Assembly: GCA_002900995.3 (NCBI GenBank)
Contig: CM035312.1
Span: forward strand, 1,488,001 to 1,552,000
From: Ganoderma boninense
Lineage: Eukaryota; Basidiomycota; Agaricomycetes; Polyporales; Polyporaceae
Reading direction: 5' to 3'
DNA length: 64,000 nt
Shown: positions 45,661 through 56,927 of the stretch, piece after piece
How positions within the stretch are numbered: the stretch's first letter is position 1
Layout: each line of letters opens with the position of its first letter
Position numbers and translations under genes: made by a program
Notes under the pieces: model-generated
Database searches by the model: none
The model's input: the letters and a program-made list of their open reading frames with translations, nothing else
Told to the model about the DNA's origin: nothing

Positions 45661-47606
45661 ATGTCATCCCCTCTCCTCGCTCCCGGTGACCTGGACCAGA
45701 CCCTCGGTGCTGTGTTCATAGGTCCGTCTTTTAGCTTGCGTCGCCATATGAGTTAGGATAAAAAAGAAACAAATCTTTCACAGGCAACATCCTAGCAGCG
45801 GGGTGAGTGCTGTACAAACTTTCGATCGCGCAATGCTCATGGTGGGGCCTTCCAGCTTATATGGGCTGACCTCGTTACAGACCTATCTCTATTATCTCAG
45901 AAGCGACACGGACCCTCTCACTTTGAAAGCACTGGTGGCCTTCCTATTCGTCCCTCCTAGTGACTGCGCGTACTAAATGGACGCCTAGATTGCGATCCTT
46001 TGGTTGGTGCATCCTAGAATGTACACCTGGTTAGGACCAGCCTGAGCATTCATCCAATATCAGGACTCTAGATACACTTCACCTCTTTTTCATTTCACAC
46101 ACAGTCTATGTCAGCACTGTATCAAACTGGGGAAACTTGCGCGTTCTATTGAGGCCTCCATGGTATGTGGTCTACATATACTTCTGCTCGCGAGTCACTC
46201 AGCCTGAGGTCCTATTTATGCATGGGTGCCCAGGAGTCTCCTGGTAGGTTTCTTCGTCTATATTCGCTCGAACAGTCTCAATAAGTCTCACAGGCGCATA
46301 TAATCGTTACCGTATGTCCTGCGTTAACGTTGCTCGACCCTTGGCTTATTGTACGACCGGCTTGTGCTATTCAGGGCGTTAGCGACGGGATCATCAGAGG
46401 GTGAGTCGCGTCATCCTTCTGAGCATATGCATATTGCTAATCATGGCCGCAGGATCTTTTGTCAGAGGATATGGATTCGTGCGTCAAGATTATGGTCTTG
46501 TACCGGACAGCTGATCATTAACTGCGCTCAGTCAGCAACAAGAACCGCTGGCTTTGCGCTGCAATCGTAAGTCCGATGATCCCCACGAATTGAGCCAACC
46601 ATTGATTATTCGTCTCTCGATAGACCTCAACGTCACTTATTGCCTTTGGTCAGTGAAGCCGAAGCCCGTTGAGCTACCCCACCTTGACTCACAGTGGGTT
46701 TTTTTACCGCACAGGCGGGAGTCTAGGTGGGTTATTCATCAACGCATTGCACGATCCGAGTTGCTGACGATCTACTGAACCAGCATACCCAATCAAGGGG
46801 TCATTAACTTCTCTTCTAACGAAGCACATTGCTGATGATTCTATGCCGAGTCAGGTTTCAGCTTCAAACTGTTCTGGACCTTCGACATATCTCGGTCTGT
46901 TTCCCTCGAGACCATATTTGGCACGTCATCTAAACAGAGAGCACAGTGGTTATTTTACTTCAGCCTCTCCACAACCCTAGCCACGGACTTCATCATTACG
47001 TCGGCATCGTGCGTTCTACTCGCTCGACATCGAAGCATTTTCTTCACGTAGGTCTCTAGTCGCCCACCACATTTCAGGCTGCTGATTATACTCGCAGTGT
47101 CGACCACACCATTCGCATTTTGATCTTGTACTGTGTGAACACCGGTGCCCTGACAACCTTGTGTACCCTTCTGTGCATTGTCGCAGTAAGAAAGCTTTGT
47201 TTATAGTGACCTGTATCTGGTTTGAATGATTCGGACGCTGCAGTACGCTGTCTCGTCGTCGAACCTCACTTTCGTGGCGTTCTACTTCCTCCTGCCCAAA
47301 CGTGAGTCATCACCCGTTCGCCTCTCGGCGTGGCAGAATGCTGACGTCCTCTTTCGCCAGTATTTTTGAACTCCCTTTTAGCAACTCTCAACGCTCGTAA
47401 GGCGCTTCGGAAACGAATGAGAGGCGACCTCAGGGCATTTTCGATGGGACCGCCCCCTTACGCGAGACACAGCAGTACAGACAGGGTTTGTCTCTCCCTT
47501 ATCCTCTCGTCTTACCCCGGCTGAGCCCATTCTGTTTCGACACTTCCAGGCTATGCCCTCTACACATGCTGAGAACATGGTTGATGCGTTAGATGTCACG
47601 AGTTAG
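45661..47606 (+). CDS. DUF6534-type multi-pass membrane protein, copy D
   Basis: It starts MSSPLLAPGDLDQTLGAVF. Blocks that follow: LYGLTSLQTYLYYLRSDTDP (45.86 kb), LDTLHLFFISHTVYVSTVSN (46.07-46.13 kb), TIRILILYCVNTGALTTLCT (47.11-47.17 kb), SSNLTFVAFYFLLPK (47.26-47.30 kb), VFLNSLLATLNARKALRKR (47.36-47.41 kb), and a final exon ending ENMVDALDVTS. At the second junction the exon ends GCAGCGG before GTGAGT, one nucleotide short of the phase used in copy C, so either the acceptor differs or the copy is frameshifted. Otherwise the coding blocks are intact. The function of the family is unknown. Confidence 0.75.
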
Positions 47607-50007
47607 AGGCCACGGGAACGCAACGCGACTTAGTACGAATCACAAGTCGAGTCACGCACCATCCCTTCGAAGCACTTGAAGAGTCAGTGTGAACCCGAGA
47701 CGTTTGCATAACGGACAGGTACAGTACCTTGTTGTGATCGTGGCAAGTGTAGTCGACTTGATCGAAGAACACGGGAACCTCGTGATCCATAACGTAGGTA
47801 GGTCTGGACCCATCGGGCGGTGGGCATGCTTGAAGCGACAAGAACCCTTGCCTCCTGAGTAGGACCTACGTCGTCACAAAGCAGTTTCGTCGCAAATGAA
47901 GGAAGCACCAGCTCGACATGCTGAACTGACAGCTTGAAAGGACTCACGAGTTACTCCGCATGACCCAAGCATGAACCCAGTCCTGCTCCAGCTTTGGCCC
48001 GTCACACAAATTAACGCAGCATCCTAGCGACCGCTGCGATCCAGAGATAGGTTCTTAGCGTCAGAATGTATGAAAGCTGGTGGCAGGCGCTCCGTATGAG
48101 CCAGGGTGGGATCAGCGACGCAGCAAGAGGTAGAAGAGCGAAAGGTGCTGCAGCTACGTGGCAGCCTGAGCCAGGATGGGGAGGATCGCGCCTGCCTAAT
48201 ACATACTGCGAATATGTTCACATGAGCTCCCAGCGTCGCGTCGCGCCGCCCACGCCCATATAGGTGCTGCATTCGTCCGTGGGTCAGCTCCTACTTAGTT
48301 GAGCGATCATGCACCTCCCCTCGTTCGCTTACGCGACGTCGACACGGACGCCACACAACTCGACGCTCGTGTTCGTTTCGTTCTGCGCATCAATTTAAGG
48401 TCCGATCGTGGCAACCCAGCGGCGCGCCAGGCTCCATGGATCATGCATGCACTGCAGCCCCGACTCGGTCACATACATACCATTGGTTATTACCATATTC
48501 GATGCGCCTCCGTCACGCGGCACAGTGTCACGAACGTTCACGTTGCAAGTTCGTCCAGGGCTCGGATGGAACGGCCGCTGGCACGACTCGTGCGTAGCAT
48601 CGTGCCGCGTGCGCTCGGCCCTTCGGATGACCCTCGAGTGTGTGCTTGGGGCTGGGCGTGCGGAGTCCAAGGTCTCCCGCTCGGCCGGGGGGCCACTTGT
48701 CGCTGGGCTCACGGGGACCCTGGCAGTCGTCTGACCTGAAGGTCCGGGGCCGTGCGTTGTGCCAATCGCAGTAACCACCCTTTCCAAGTTATCGCCCGAT
48801 CGCGCAACGAGCCCCCCGTCTGAACCCAGACCACTCTTCGGCGAGGCGTTCCAAGGGCCACGGCTCGTCCGCAGAGCCGCAGGGGGTGCTTCGATTGCCG
48901 GAGCGGCGTGTCGACGCAGCAATATGACGAACTTGCGAATTCGAAGTTCCCCGCTAATGTGCGCCTTTCGGTGGGCTTCGCCAACTTTGCGGTCCGTCTT
49001 CTCCCGTCGCTTGCAGGTCCCGAGCGAGAGGGCCACAAAACGTCCTGAGAAAACAGACGGAGACAACGAGAATGGGGTCCAAATCGGAAGACCACGCACC
49101 AGATGGACCTCGATGCGTCGGCGATCCAGCCAGAACAGATACCGCAGAGCGTATCTGCAGCGCAAAGTCCCCCCGAGTTCTTCGCGAAGCAGAGCTGCTC
49201 GGATTCAAGTCACAGATGAAATCTATGAGATGCATCGTCTCCGTCGACAGTACCCAAACGGAAACCCATACCTGACTCATGCGGGAGCAAATGAATGTCT
49301 CGCCCAGAAGTCCAGAAAAGCACACGTAAATATTATAATGTAAAAGTCATGAAGATATCGTATTGCAGGTATCGTGAAAGACGTTCTATCCGTAACGGTC
49401 GTAAGATCGAGAGCCAAAGGAGAAACAACCATTGCTACACTGAGAGTAGACGAGCTGTGAGAGGGAGAATGTTCGTGGGACGAGATTAGGAGTGAGCTCC
49501 ACGCGACGAGATAGCGAGACGCAGAGTCAGAACCGAGAAGCGAGACAGAGGACAGAGATGCGGAAAGCAGCGAGACGGAGGAGCAAAAGGTAAGGCAACA
49601 GGGAGGCGAAGAGGTATCAGGGGAATAAGGACAGAGAACGGACGCGGAGGATGCGGGGGGTAGCGCAGCGTGCGAGACTAAACAAAAGAACCCAATATGT
49701 GCGAGTGAAAATAAAAGGGAGATAAGTATATACGGAGGCCAAGTAAAAGCGGGTGCATCCGAAAGTCAATCCATGACGGGCAAAGCAGGACAGAGGAGAC
49801 GGAGATAGAGGAGACGAGTAGGATGGTAAGAGGAGAAAGAGACGGAGAGAGACAGAGGTAGAGGAAAAGATTACGAAAGTTGGGAGCACAACTATGTATA
49901 TCGTGTACTATAACCTGACGTCGATAGCAGCACAGACGAAGAGAATAAGTGATCCGATGGAACGAATAAATAGTGATAGCAAACCCAGTGTGGAGTCCGT
50001 CTGTCCT
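47607..50007. other. intergenic or decayed DNA with coding-like fragments
   Basis: 2.4 kb with no complete gene. Minus-strand fragments around 47600-48150 look protein-like. One is a hydrophobic piece ending in a stop near 48016 (SLIPPWLIRSACHQLSYILT). Another is PKLEQDWVHAWVMRSNS followed by a good donor near 47947, and a third is YVMDHEVPVFFDQVDYTCHD. They do not assemble into a gene by my reading. The part from about 49350 to 49880 is strongly A/G-rich on the plus strand and is the 3' flank of RING gene 3. Confidence 0.4.
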
Positions 50008-51492
50008 TCACGGCGAAGCGTTGGACAGAGGTGTCTTGTATCGCATGATAGGCGGCCGGTTCGGGCTCGAGTACATGGCGGACTCGAACGGGCGCCCTGT
50101 TGGGGGACTGCGCGACAGGGCGTCGGCGGAAGGGATCCACCGCTGGATGAGCTGGATGTGCTTCGCATCCCGCTCGCGCTGCCTGTCTTTCTCCTTTTCT
50201 TTTTTCGTCCGAGCTAGAAGTCGAACGGGACATTTTGGAAGGGGTCGGCGTCGACGACACGGACATCCGACGGGTCTTGGGGGGTATAGTGGCCGGCCGG
50301 GCGATGTCAGCGCCGCTGACAAGGGGGGTCCCAGACCTAATCGAAGGCGTCATGGATCGTTGACCAACCTGGAGGGAGGCCGTGCGAGCGTGGAGGGAGG
50401 GAGGGGGAGCGGATGGCCGAGCAAGGGGTGACGGGAACGGCGGAGCGTAAGTCGTGCGAGTCGGAGACGTCGGGGAAGTAGCACCGGAACGGGAACCGGC
50501 GGACGCCGTAGACACCGACTGGGGACGAGGCGGTGAAACCAAACCAGGGTTCGGCGTTGAAGACATCTCCCGTGGAGGTGGTGTACCCGGAACGGAGAGC
50601 GAGGGAGCGACTGACTTGATCTTGACACGGCCGATCTCACCGCGAAGAGCCTGCAGCTCCTGGGCCTTCTGCGAATACTGACTCCTCTGTAGACAGATCC
50701 GTCAATGGAATGCAGATGACAAAAGGGCAGGGAGAATGACTCACCAGACTGCGCAGCTCGGCTTCCAGCTTCTCCTTCTCCATATCGGCCTGTTCCAAGC
50801 GCTCCCGAAGATTTGACTCGACGGTCTTGGCAATACGGGAGGCCTCGGAGTGGGCGACGTGGTTGACGAGGATAGCGCGCAGGAGCGCAGCGCTGAGCTG
50901 AAGAGAAGATGACTATAGCGATGAGGTGCGTCAGTAACCGATCAGAAAAGACATCGAATGTATGACTCACCTGGTCGTCCACCCTGCCCAAAGTCAGCCA
51001 GTCCTGGAGCTCCTTGTGCAAGGTTGTCACCTCCTCTACTGAGCACTTCTTGGCGGCGACCAGAGCCACCTTGGACTCGAGCCTTCTTGCCTCGGCACGA
51101 GTCTTGAGAGAGCCAGGATTGAGGAGCAGAACGTCGTCCTCGCCGACATCGAAGTTGGGAAAGGGTATGGGCCTCGACGGTGGTACGCTTGGGAGTTGAC
51201 CAGCCGCTGCCATAGTCGATGCGGATGAGGCGAATATCGTCGTTCGCAAACTGAACGCGACAGAAAGGACAGACAGGAGAAAGACGAGATGGGGTTTTTT
51301 TGATAATGTTGTGGCAGCAGTTGAGGCAGAGTACGTGACCTGTGGAGGATGACGACATGAATGAGAAAATTTCTCGACGAGGAAGGGAGGGAAAACGTCG
51401 GACTCACCGCAGGGAATAGAATGGGGCAAGTTGTGGGGGCCGTACTCCTCTGCGCAGACATCGCAGAGGCAACCGGGACTAAGGGTAATCAT
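50008..51492 (-). CDS. RING-finger / coiled-coil protein with two apparent frameshifts (RING paralogue 3)
   Basis: Exon 1 starts at 51492 (MITLSPGCLCDVCAEEYGPH) and splices via a 68-nt intron to GHVLCLNCC...CPFC. This gives a complete C3HC4 RING (C10, C13, C28, H30, C33, C36, C52, C55). A coiled coil follows (ESNLRERLEQADMEKEKLEA), then QELQALRGEIGRVKIKSVAP and a Ser/Pro-rich tail ending RPPIMRYKTPLSNASP. The coding frame changes twice. The first change is between RLIRIDYG and PIPFPNFDVGEDD (about 51160-51200). The second is at a run of six A on the minus strand (about 50200), after MSRSTSSSDE. In both places removing one nucleotide would restore the frame, and I found no intron of possible size. 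Either the sequence has two single-base errors or the gene is a young pseudogene. Type and plan match RING genes 1 and 2. Confidence 0.72.
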
Positions 51493-54400
51493 AGTTGAAA
51501 CCCGGGATAGGACGACAGAACTGAAGGGGGGGAAGGGGGATCATTGAGGACGGTCGGAATCAATGAGCGAGGGTAATAAATACGAGACGCGAGGTTCCCG
51601 GGTTCCGAGAAAGGAAGGCGCACAGCCGCGTGGCCGGCGACGCCCAAAAACCCTTTGCCCCCGTCTCGCCCCCGGTCCTGCAGGCAGCCTCAGCTCACCT
51701 GCTGTGTTTTTGTGTTTTCTCTCCACTGCGGACGCTTGGCCGCGCCCTGTCCACCTCAGAACCAACAACCCACGCTTCGACTCAAGTCTCGGCGGCGAAT
51801 CGGCGGCAAAAACATAAAACTTTTGCACTGTGGGCACAAGCCGGTTTTGAGTCAAAAGACCGCGAGAAAAGAACAAAGGACGACATACCTGAGAGATGAG
51901 ACGCCTTTTACGCTCGCAGCTGGCAGGAAAAGCAGCAGGGAGGGCCGAGTTCGAGGAAGCAAAGCCTAACGGAAGCAAAACATGAAAAAAGAGGACGACG
52001 GAGTTGGAAATGTGGTCTCCCTCGTTTTGTAGCTCCGCCGTGTTGACGGCGCTTGCGATTAGGGTTACTCTTCCCACGCACTGTCCCCCGCCCGCCGAGG
52101 CCGAAACACCGCCGCTCGCTCTCAATCTGACCAACCCCTCGGCTTATTCACCGCCGCCGTCGCCCACAGCCCCCTCGTCTTGTCCCGCCCCTTCTCAACC
52201 ACTCCAGGTATTGTCGGCCTTGCGTGGCTGGCCGTCTTTGACACATACGACGCCGCAGATCGGCACATGACTCGCCAAACAAAACCCGCCGTTGACCGCC
52301 TTTGACATTTGTCCGGCTGTCCTCCTGATTCTCCGCGAAAGCAGATCCGATGTGCGCAGCGGTTGAACATTTGGCGTGCGGTCCCCGCCCTCCAGTTGGC
52401 AAACACGGCCCAAACGGATGTCCTCGAGCGTGAGTGGCTTATTGAAACCGTGTGCCTTTCATTGAGCTCCCCGCCTCAGACACGCCCGCTTTCGCACATG
52501 AACGTCGCTACGTTTGGGCTTCTCGTCACTCTGGGGGTTATTCTTGCCGCTTACGTCTCACGATCGTATTCCCTTCTAGCGAACCACAACTGCATGCTTG
52601 GAACCGCTTAACCTCTTCGCTTCGTGGTTAGCCTCCCGAGACTGGCGCGGCCCACTGGCTGGCGAGACGGACAGTGACACAATACACACTCTCTAAGGCA
52701 ACGCTTCGATCCCTTCTACCCACGCCTTTCAAGGACATCCTTTCGAACCCAATTCGAGGCTATCCCGTGGCCCATTCAGGATTCAAACATGGCCGTCGAA
52801 GGAAGCGGCGGGGCCTTCATACCCCACCGGCCTTAAACCTTCTGCCAGGCATCATATCCTTCATCCATACGCCGTCCGACGAAACTATAACCTGCCTCAG
52901 TCACCTCCGAGACTCGGCAGCTGATCAATCGCATACACCCCAGGATCTATGTAGAGGTGTGTGCTTCATCGACATGCTCGAATATCGACAGACTGATCAG
53001 GATACCATCCGATGCTAGATAGCAGCTCGAGGCACTTGGAATCGGATATCTATTCGGCTCCCTTCCGGGCACCCACTTCCTCGGCAACCTCCCTCGGCTT
53101 GCCGTCTACTTCCCCTCTCATTCCCTCCTCGGGATTCACAACTGCATCGCCATCTGTGTCCCTCATGCCGGCTTCTGCAGCATACCCCTGCTTCCTACAT
53201 GATAATCCAGGCCGCATGACCCACCTTCCCAACTCAACCAACGTTCTCTGTGGCGTCCTCCCTTCAGACGCCGATTCGCAAATCTCAAACCCCGTATTAC
53301 ATTTCTACGCCACGAAGCACGTTTTCGGTGCCCATCACCGGTATTGGACGCTGGAGCACGCAGCGTGGCCAACATAGGACCGTTATCATCTCAGTGATCG
53401 ACGATCACTTACCAAATACGCCGCGCAGCGACAATTATGTCTCTGCGGCACTTTGCACGGTAATACAATGCACATCCTCCCGGATGGATCTCATCCTGCC
53501 GCGATCGCATCGCTCACGCGCGTCGCCGACTCCCTGTTACGCCTCCCGTCGCCATTGAATTCGGGGCTGCTGACCCAGCGTGGAGCAGATCGCTGTGGCC
53601 TGTACTGTACCCCGGCTTCGAAGTTCGAAGTTTCATCTCCCAATGCTCAGTCACCGATCGCGACGTCGTGGCTTCGCGCGACCAACAGCGCCACTGCACC
53701 CAGGGTCGGTGCATGGCCACACCTGACTTACATCGTGGACCACCACATCCTAGCCTGCGCCACCCCAGCACGATCTCCAGCGGAGCACACCTCAACCCGT
53801 TCCGAACGACCGAACGAGCGTACCTCGGAGCACGCTCGGGACCCCGTGTGCGTGTTCGCGTATTGTAGTAGTGCCCATGTCTTTTTCATCTCGATTCCGG
53901 GCGCATTCCTTCGAGGCCCGACGGGCCCTTCGTGGGGTTTCTGCGCAAGAAATCGAAAATCGTCCCCCGGGCCTCTGCATCCCTACCAGTGGCCCAGAGC
54001 GCGCGGCCTCGCAGCCTGGCAAGCCGCACGGTGACGGGTTTGTGTGGCGGCGACGCGTGTACTGATTCTCCATTCTCTCTCCGCGCACGCCCTGGGAGAT
54101 TTTCCACCCTCCAATGGGAATATTGGCACGTCTCTATTGCTGCTGCCTTCCATTACGTCCGGCCCCGGCGAGTGCGAGCGGAAGAGGCTCTTCCGACCCT
54201 AGTTCTGCTCGCCAACACTGGGGCACGCGGCAGGTGCGTCGTCGCTGGCGCAGTGCATCGAGAACGCAGAAGGAGGTGAATTTTCCATGACGAACCCCGC
54301 GATAAGCCCCACACGTGGGGTCCGCCTCGCACGTACGTACGCGACGCCAGGACCAGCGTACCTGTGTGCGCGGGCAGACGGGCGATAAAGGCTCGCAAGG

Positions 54401-56927
54401 TCGCGGGAGGTTGGAGGACGCCCGGAGCAATGACCGAGAGCCGCGCGGGGATGCCGTACGTGTTGGTCACGGCGTCACGGATGTCGGACCCGAGGAGGCG
54501 AAATGTGAGATATATCTCCGGAGAAGATGGGACGCCAAAATACCGGCCAACCTCGTGCCCACAGGTGGCCTCTGGCGGAGGGAGTGCACGCTGCCTTGTG
54601 AATATGTCGGGCCTGTTCAAAGGGTTCGCGAGCCTAATCTTGAGAACTCGTTACTCTGCGCATATGGCGCGAGCGGTGCCAGTGGAGCAGAGACGAACGC
54701 GGAAGATGTGAAGGACGCCAGGGGGAGGGGATGAATGGAGTGTGTGCGCATTCTTCCGGAGGCTCGGAACGCTGGAGGCGTGGGTGGTGACGCGAAACAG
54801 GAACGATGACGATGGGAGAGGCAGGTGGGAACCCACGGAAGCCCGCGAGAGGCAAACGGAACAAGTGTGCGACTGCGCTTTCCCCGCCTCCGTGATTCAG
54901 TTTGATGGGCGCACCAAGTGCTACCAAGTGCGAGCGAGTCGAGCCTTAGAAACGTTGCCTGTGGCAGAACCATCTAGCCTAGGACTCAGCGTTGGAGCAA
55001 CCAGAGTACGAAACGAGGACCTTGGCAAGAGGTGCACGCGATATCGATAATCACGGCGCGGTGCAACGTGCCAGCTATCGCAGCGAGCTCAGTGGCGCGC
55101 TTCGGGCACTAGAAGACGTGGAGGGCGCGGCAGGCGCATACGCGAAGGAAGCGATTAGAGTTGTGTGCGCATCTCCAGGGCGTCGGGCTGGACCAGCCCG
55201 AACGCGGACACATCCACGCCCTAGCCGAGCGCGGTACACGAGTTTCGTTGTCAGCGGTCGCACGAGGCTGCGGCGTTCTGCGGATTCCGAGGGCCCGCGA
55301 GCGGGCAGGCGGGCGCCACGCGGCGGAAGCTTCCTGGGAGAACGACAGGAGACGACGTGAACCACGGAGGAAACGTGACATAGACGACATCCGTGCTCAC
55401 CATGGTCTCACCGAGGATGCCATGCTTCTGACCCCAGTGCGGCCGTTATCGGTATCAGGTTCTCTGAGATGTGTTCCAGTCATACGGATGCCATTGCGGA
55501 AGTAGGGAGGGGTTCGAAGATGCATCAATCACCGTGATGCGTTTGAACAATATCGAATACATCTGAATCTGAGAAGGACGTCTGTCAGTCGAACAGTCAG
55601 ACACGGTTATGAGGTCTTCTGAGCGTGCCATTACGGTGGGTACGCGATGTTGCATCTAAATGGGAGTAGACCTGAACTTTTGTCACAGCCTGAATGGAAA
55701 GATTGCCTCCATGGAGGTCAGGGACTGGACAGCCTCAAAACAAGAAAAGAGTCACGGAATTGGAAAGCGAAGTGCAGCGTACTAAGGTTCGATGAGCTCA
55801 CAGCAGCACTGCGACGGCTGTGAATAGACAATACAATATTAATCAGCAACGCCGCCCACGGGCGCAAAGGGAAACAACGCATTCGAGTCAGACCTGAGCT
55901 TCGTGTTACATTCTTTCGGGAACATGGCAAGCATGATTCCAACCTGACGTGAAGCTCAAGCCTCAGGATCGACAAATTGCGCTATAACTGCGGTCAAAGG
56001 ATGCAAGCGGCGTGCAGATAGATAAGAACGCCAACGCACCTTTGCCACGTTTTTCAATGAATCCTTACTAACGCCTTCTCCGAGTCTGATCCATCGATAA
56101 ACGTAAGATCAATGTTACGCAAAACGAACAAGACAAATGCGGTGGGGGCTGTGGGACGAGGTCGCAACTGGCGCTCTGCAAGCCCACTTACTTTAGCCAG
56201 AGATGCATTGGGATATGACACACCAATTCTCTCCCGCGGCTCCTGCATTTATAAAAGTACGCTGATGATGTGGAGGTGACGTCCTGGATTCCGACGATGA
56301 TTCCGAGAAGTCGCCAGGGCACTGGCGGGCCAATCATCGGGGAAGTACGCGAGCTATCAAAGCGTTCTCGAACCTGGATGCCAGCCCAAAACGACTGGTG
56401 AGGCGGGTGTGAGTTGATATGCAAGGTGTTGCATGTGTCGTGTCCGATGAATGCATAACCTCCTCGCTAGCAGGTGTGACGTAGCCGAGTAAGAAAGTGT
56501 GTCCTGGTCTCGGCGAGTATGAATGACAGCTTACCAGCACAGAAGCGATTCAGTCCAGCATGGAATTCGATGGCCAGCAATGGTGCTGTACTGCGACAGT
56601 GTCAAGACAGGCTAAAGTGCAGGCTGATCATGGCGACAGAAGGCAGATGCATGCATGGCATAGATGGTGGCCGGAGGCAAGCGGGTGCGTGCGGGAAGCA
56701 TGCTGCAGCCTGCACCTGCCGCAGCTCCATGTGCTCGACGCGGGCCGCACCGTCCCGGACAAACAGTCCAGAACGGGCGCTTGCGAGGATTTTTCGCGAG
56801 TCCACGGCGATCGACATTTCGACGATCTCTGTCTTCACCTCCAATTCGCTCTACTCTCTTTGGCTCGCTGCACTATTTGGATACCAAGAGCTGAACATAT
56901 CCCCTCAAGCATCGCCCTAACAGAACT
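51493..56927. other. 5.4-kb gene-poor region
   Basis: The left part (51493-52140) is the RING gene 3 upstream region. No gene was recognised elsewhere. A 37-codon frame at 52499-52612 starts with a membrane-span-like stretch (FGLLVTLGVILAAYVSRSYS). A minus-strand frame at about 54350-54620 has protein-like sequence (EIYLTFRLLGSDIRDAVTNT, then LRAFIARLPAHT) ending at a possible donor. Neither extends into a gene model. The region 54100-55400 is GC-rich and open in several frames on both strands. Confidence 0.4.

Noticed and set aside
48395..49165. 256-codon open frame on the minus strand
   Set aside because: No domain, no splice structure, Arg/Ser/Pro-rich composition typical of antisense or non-coding GC-rich DNA; several frames are open in the same place.
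51541..52134. 197-codon open frame on the minus strand upstream of RING gene 3
   Set aside because: No recognisable protein features; it sits in the expected promoter and 5' leader of RING gene 3 and is best explained by chance.
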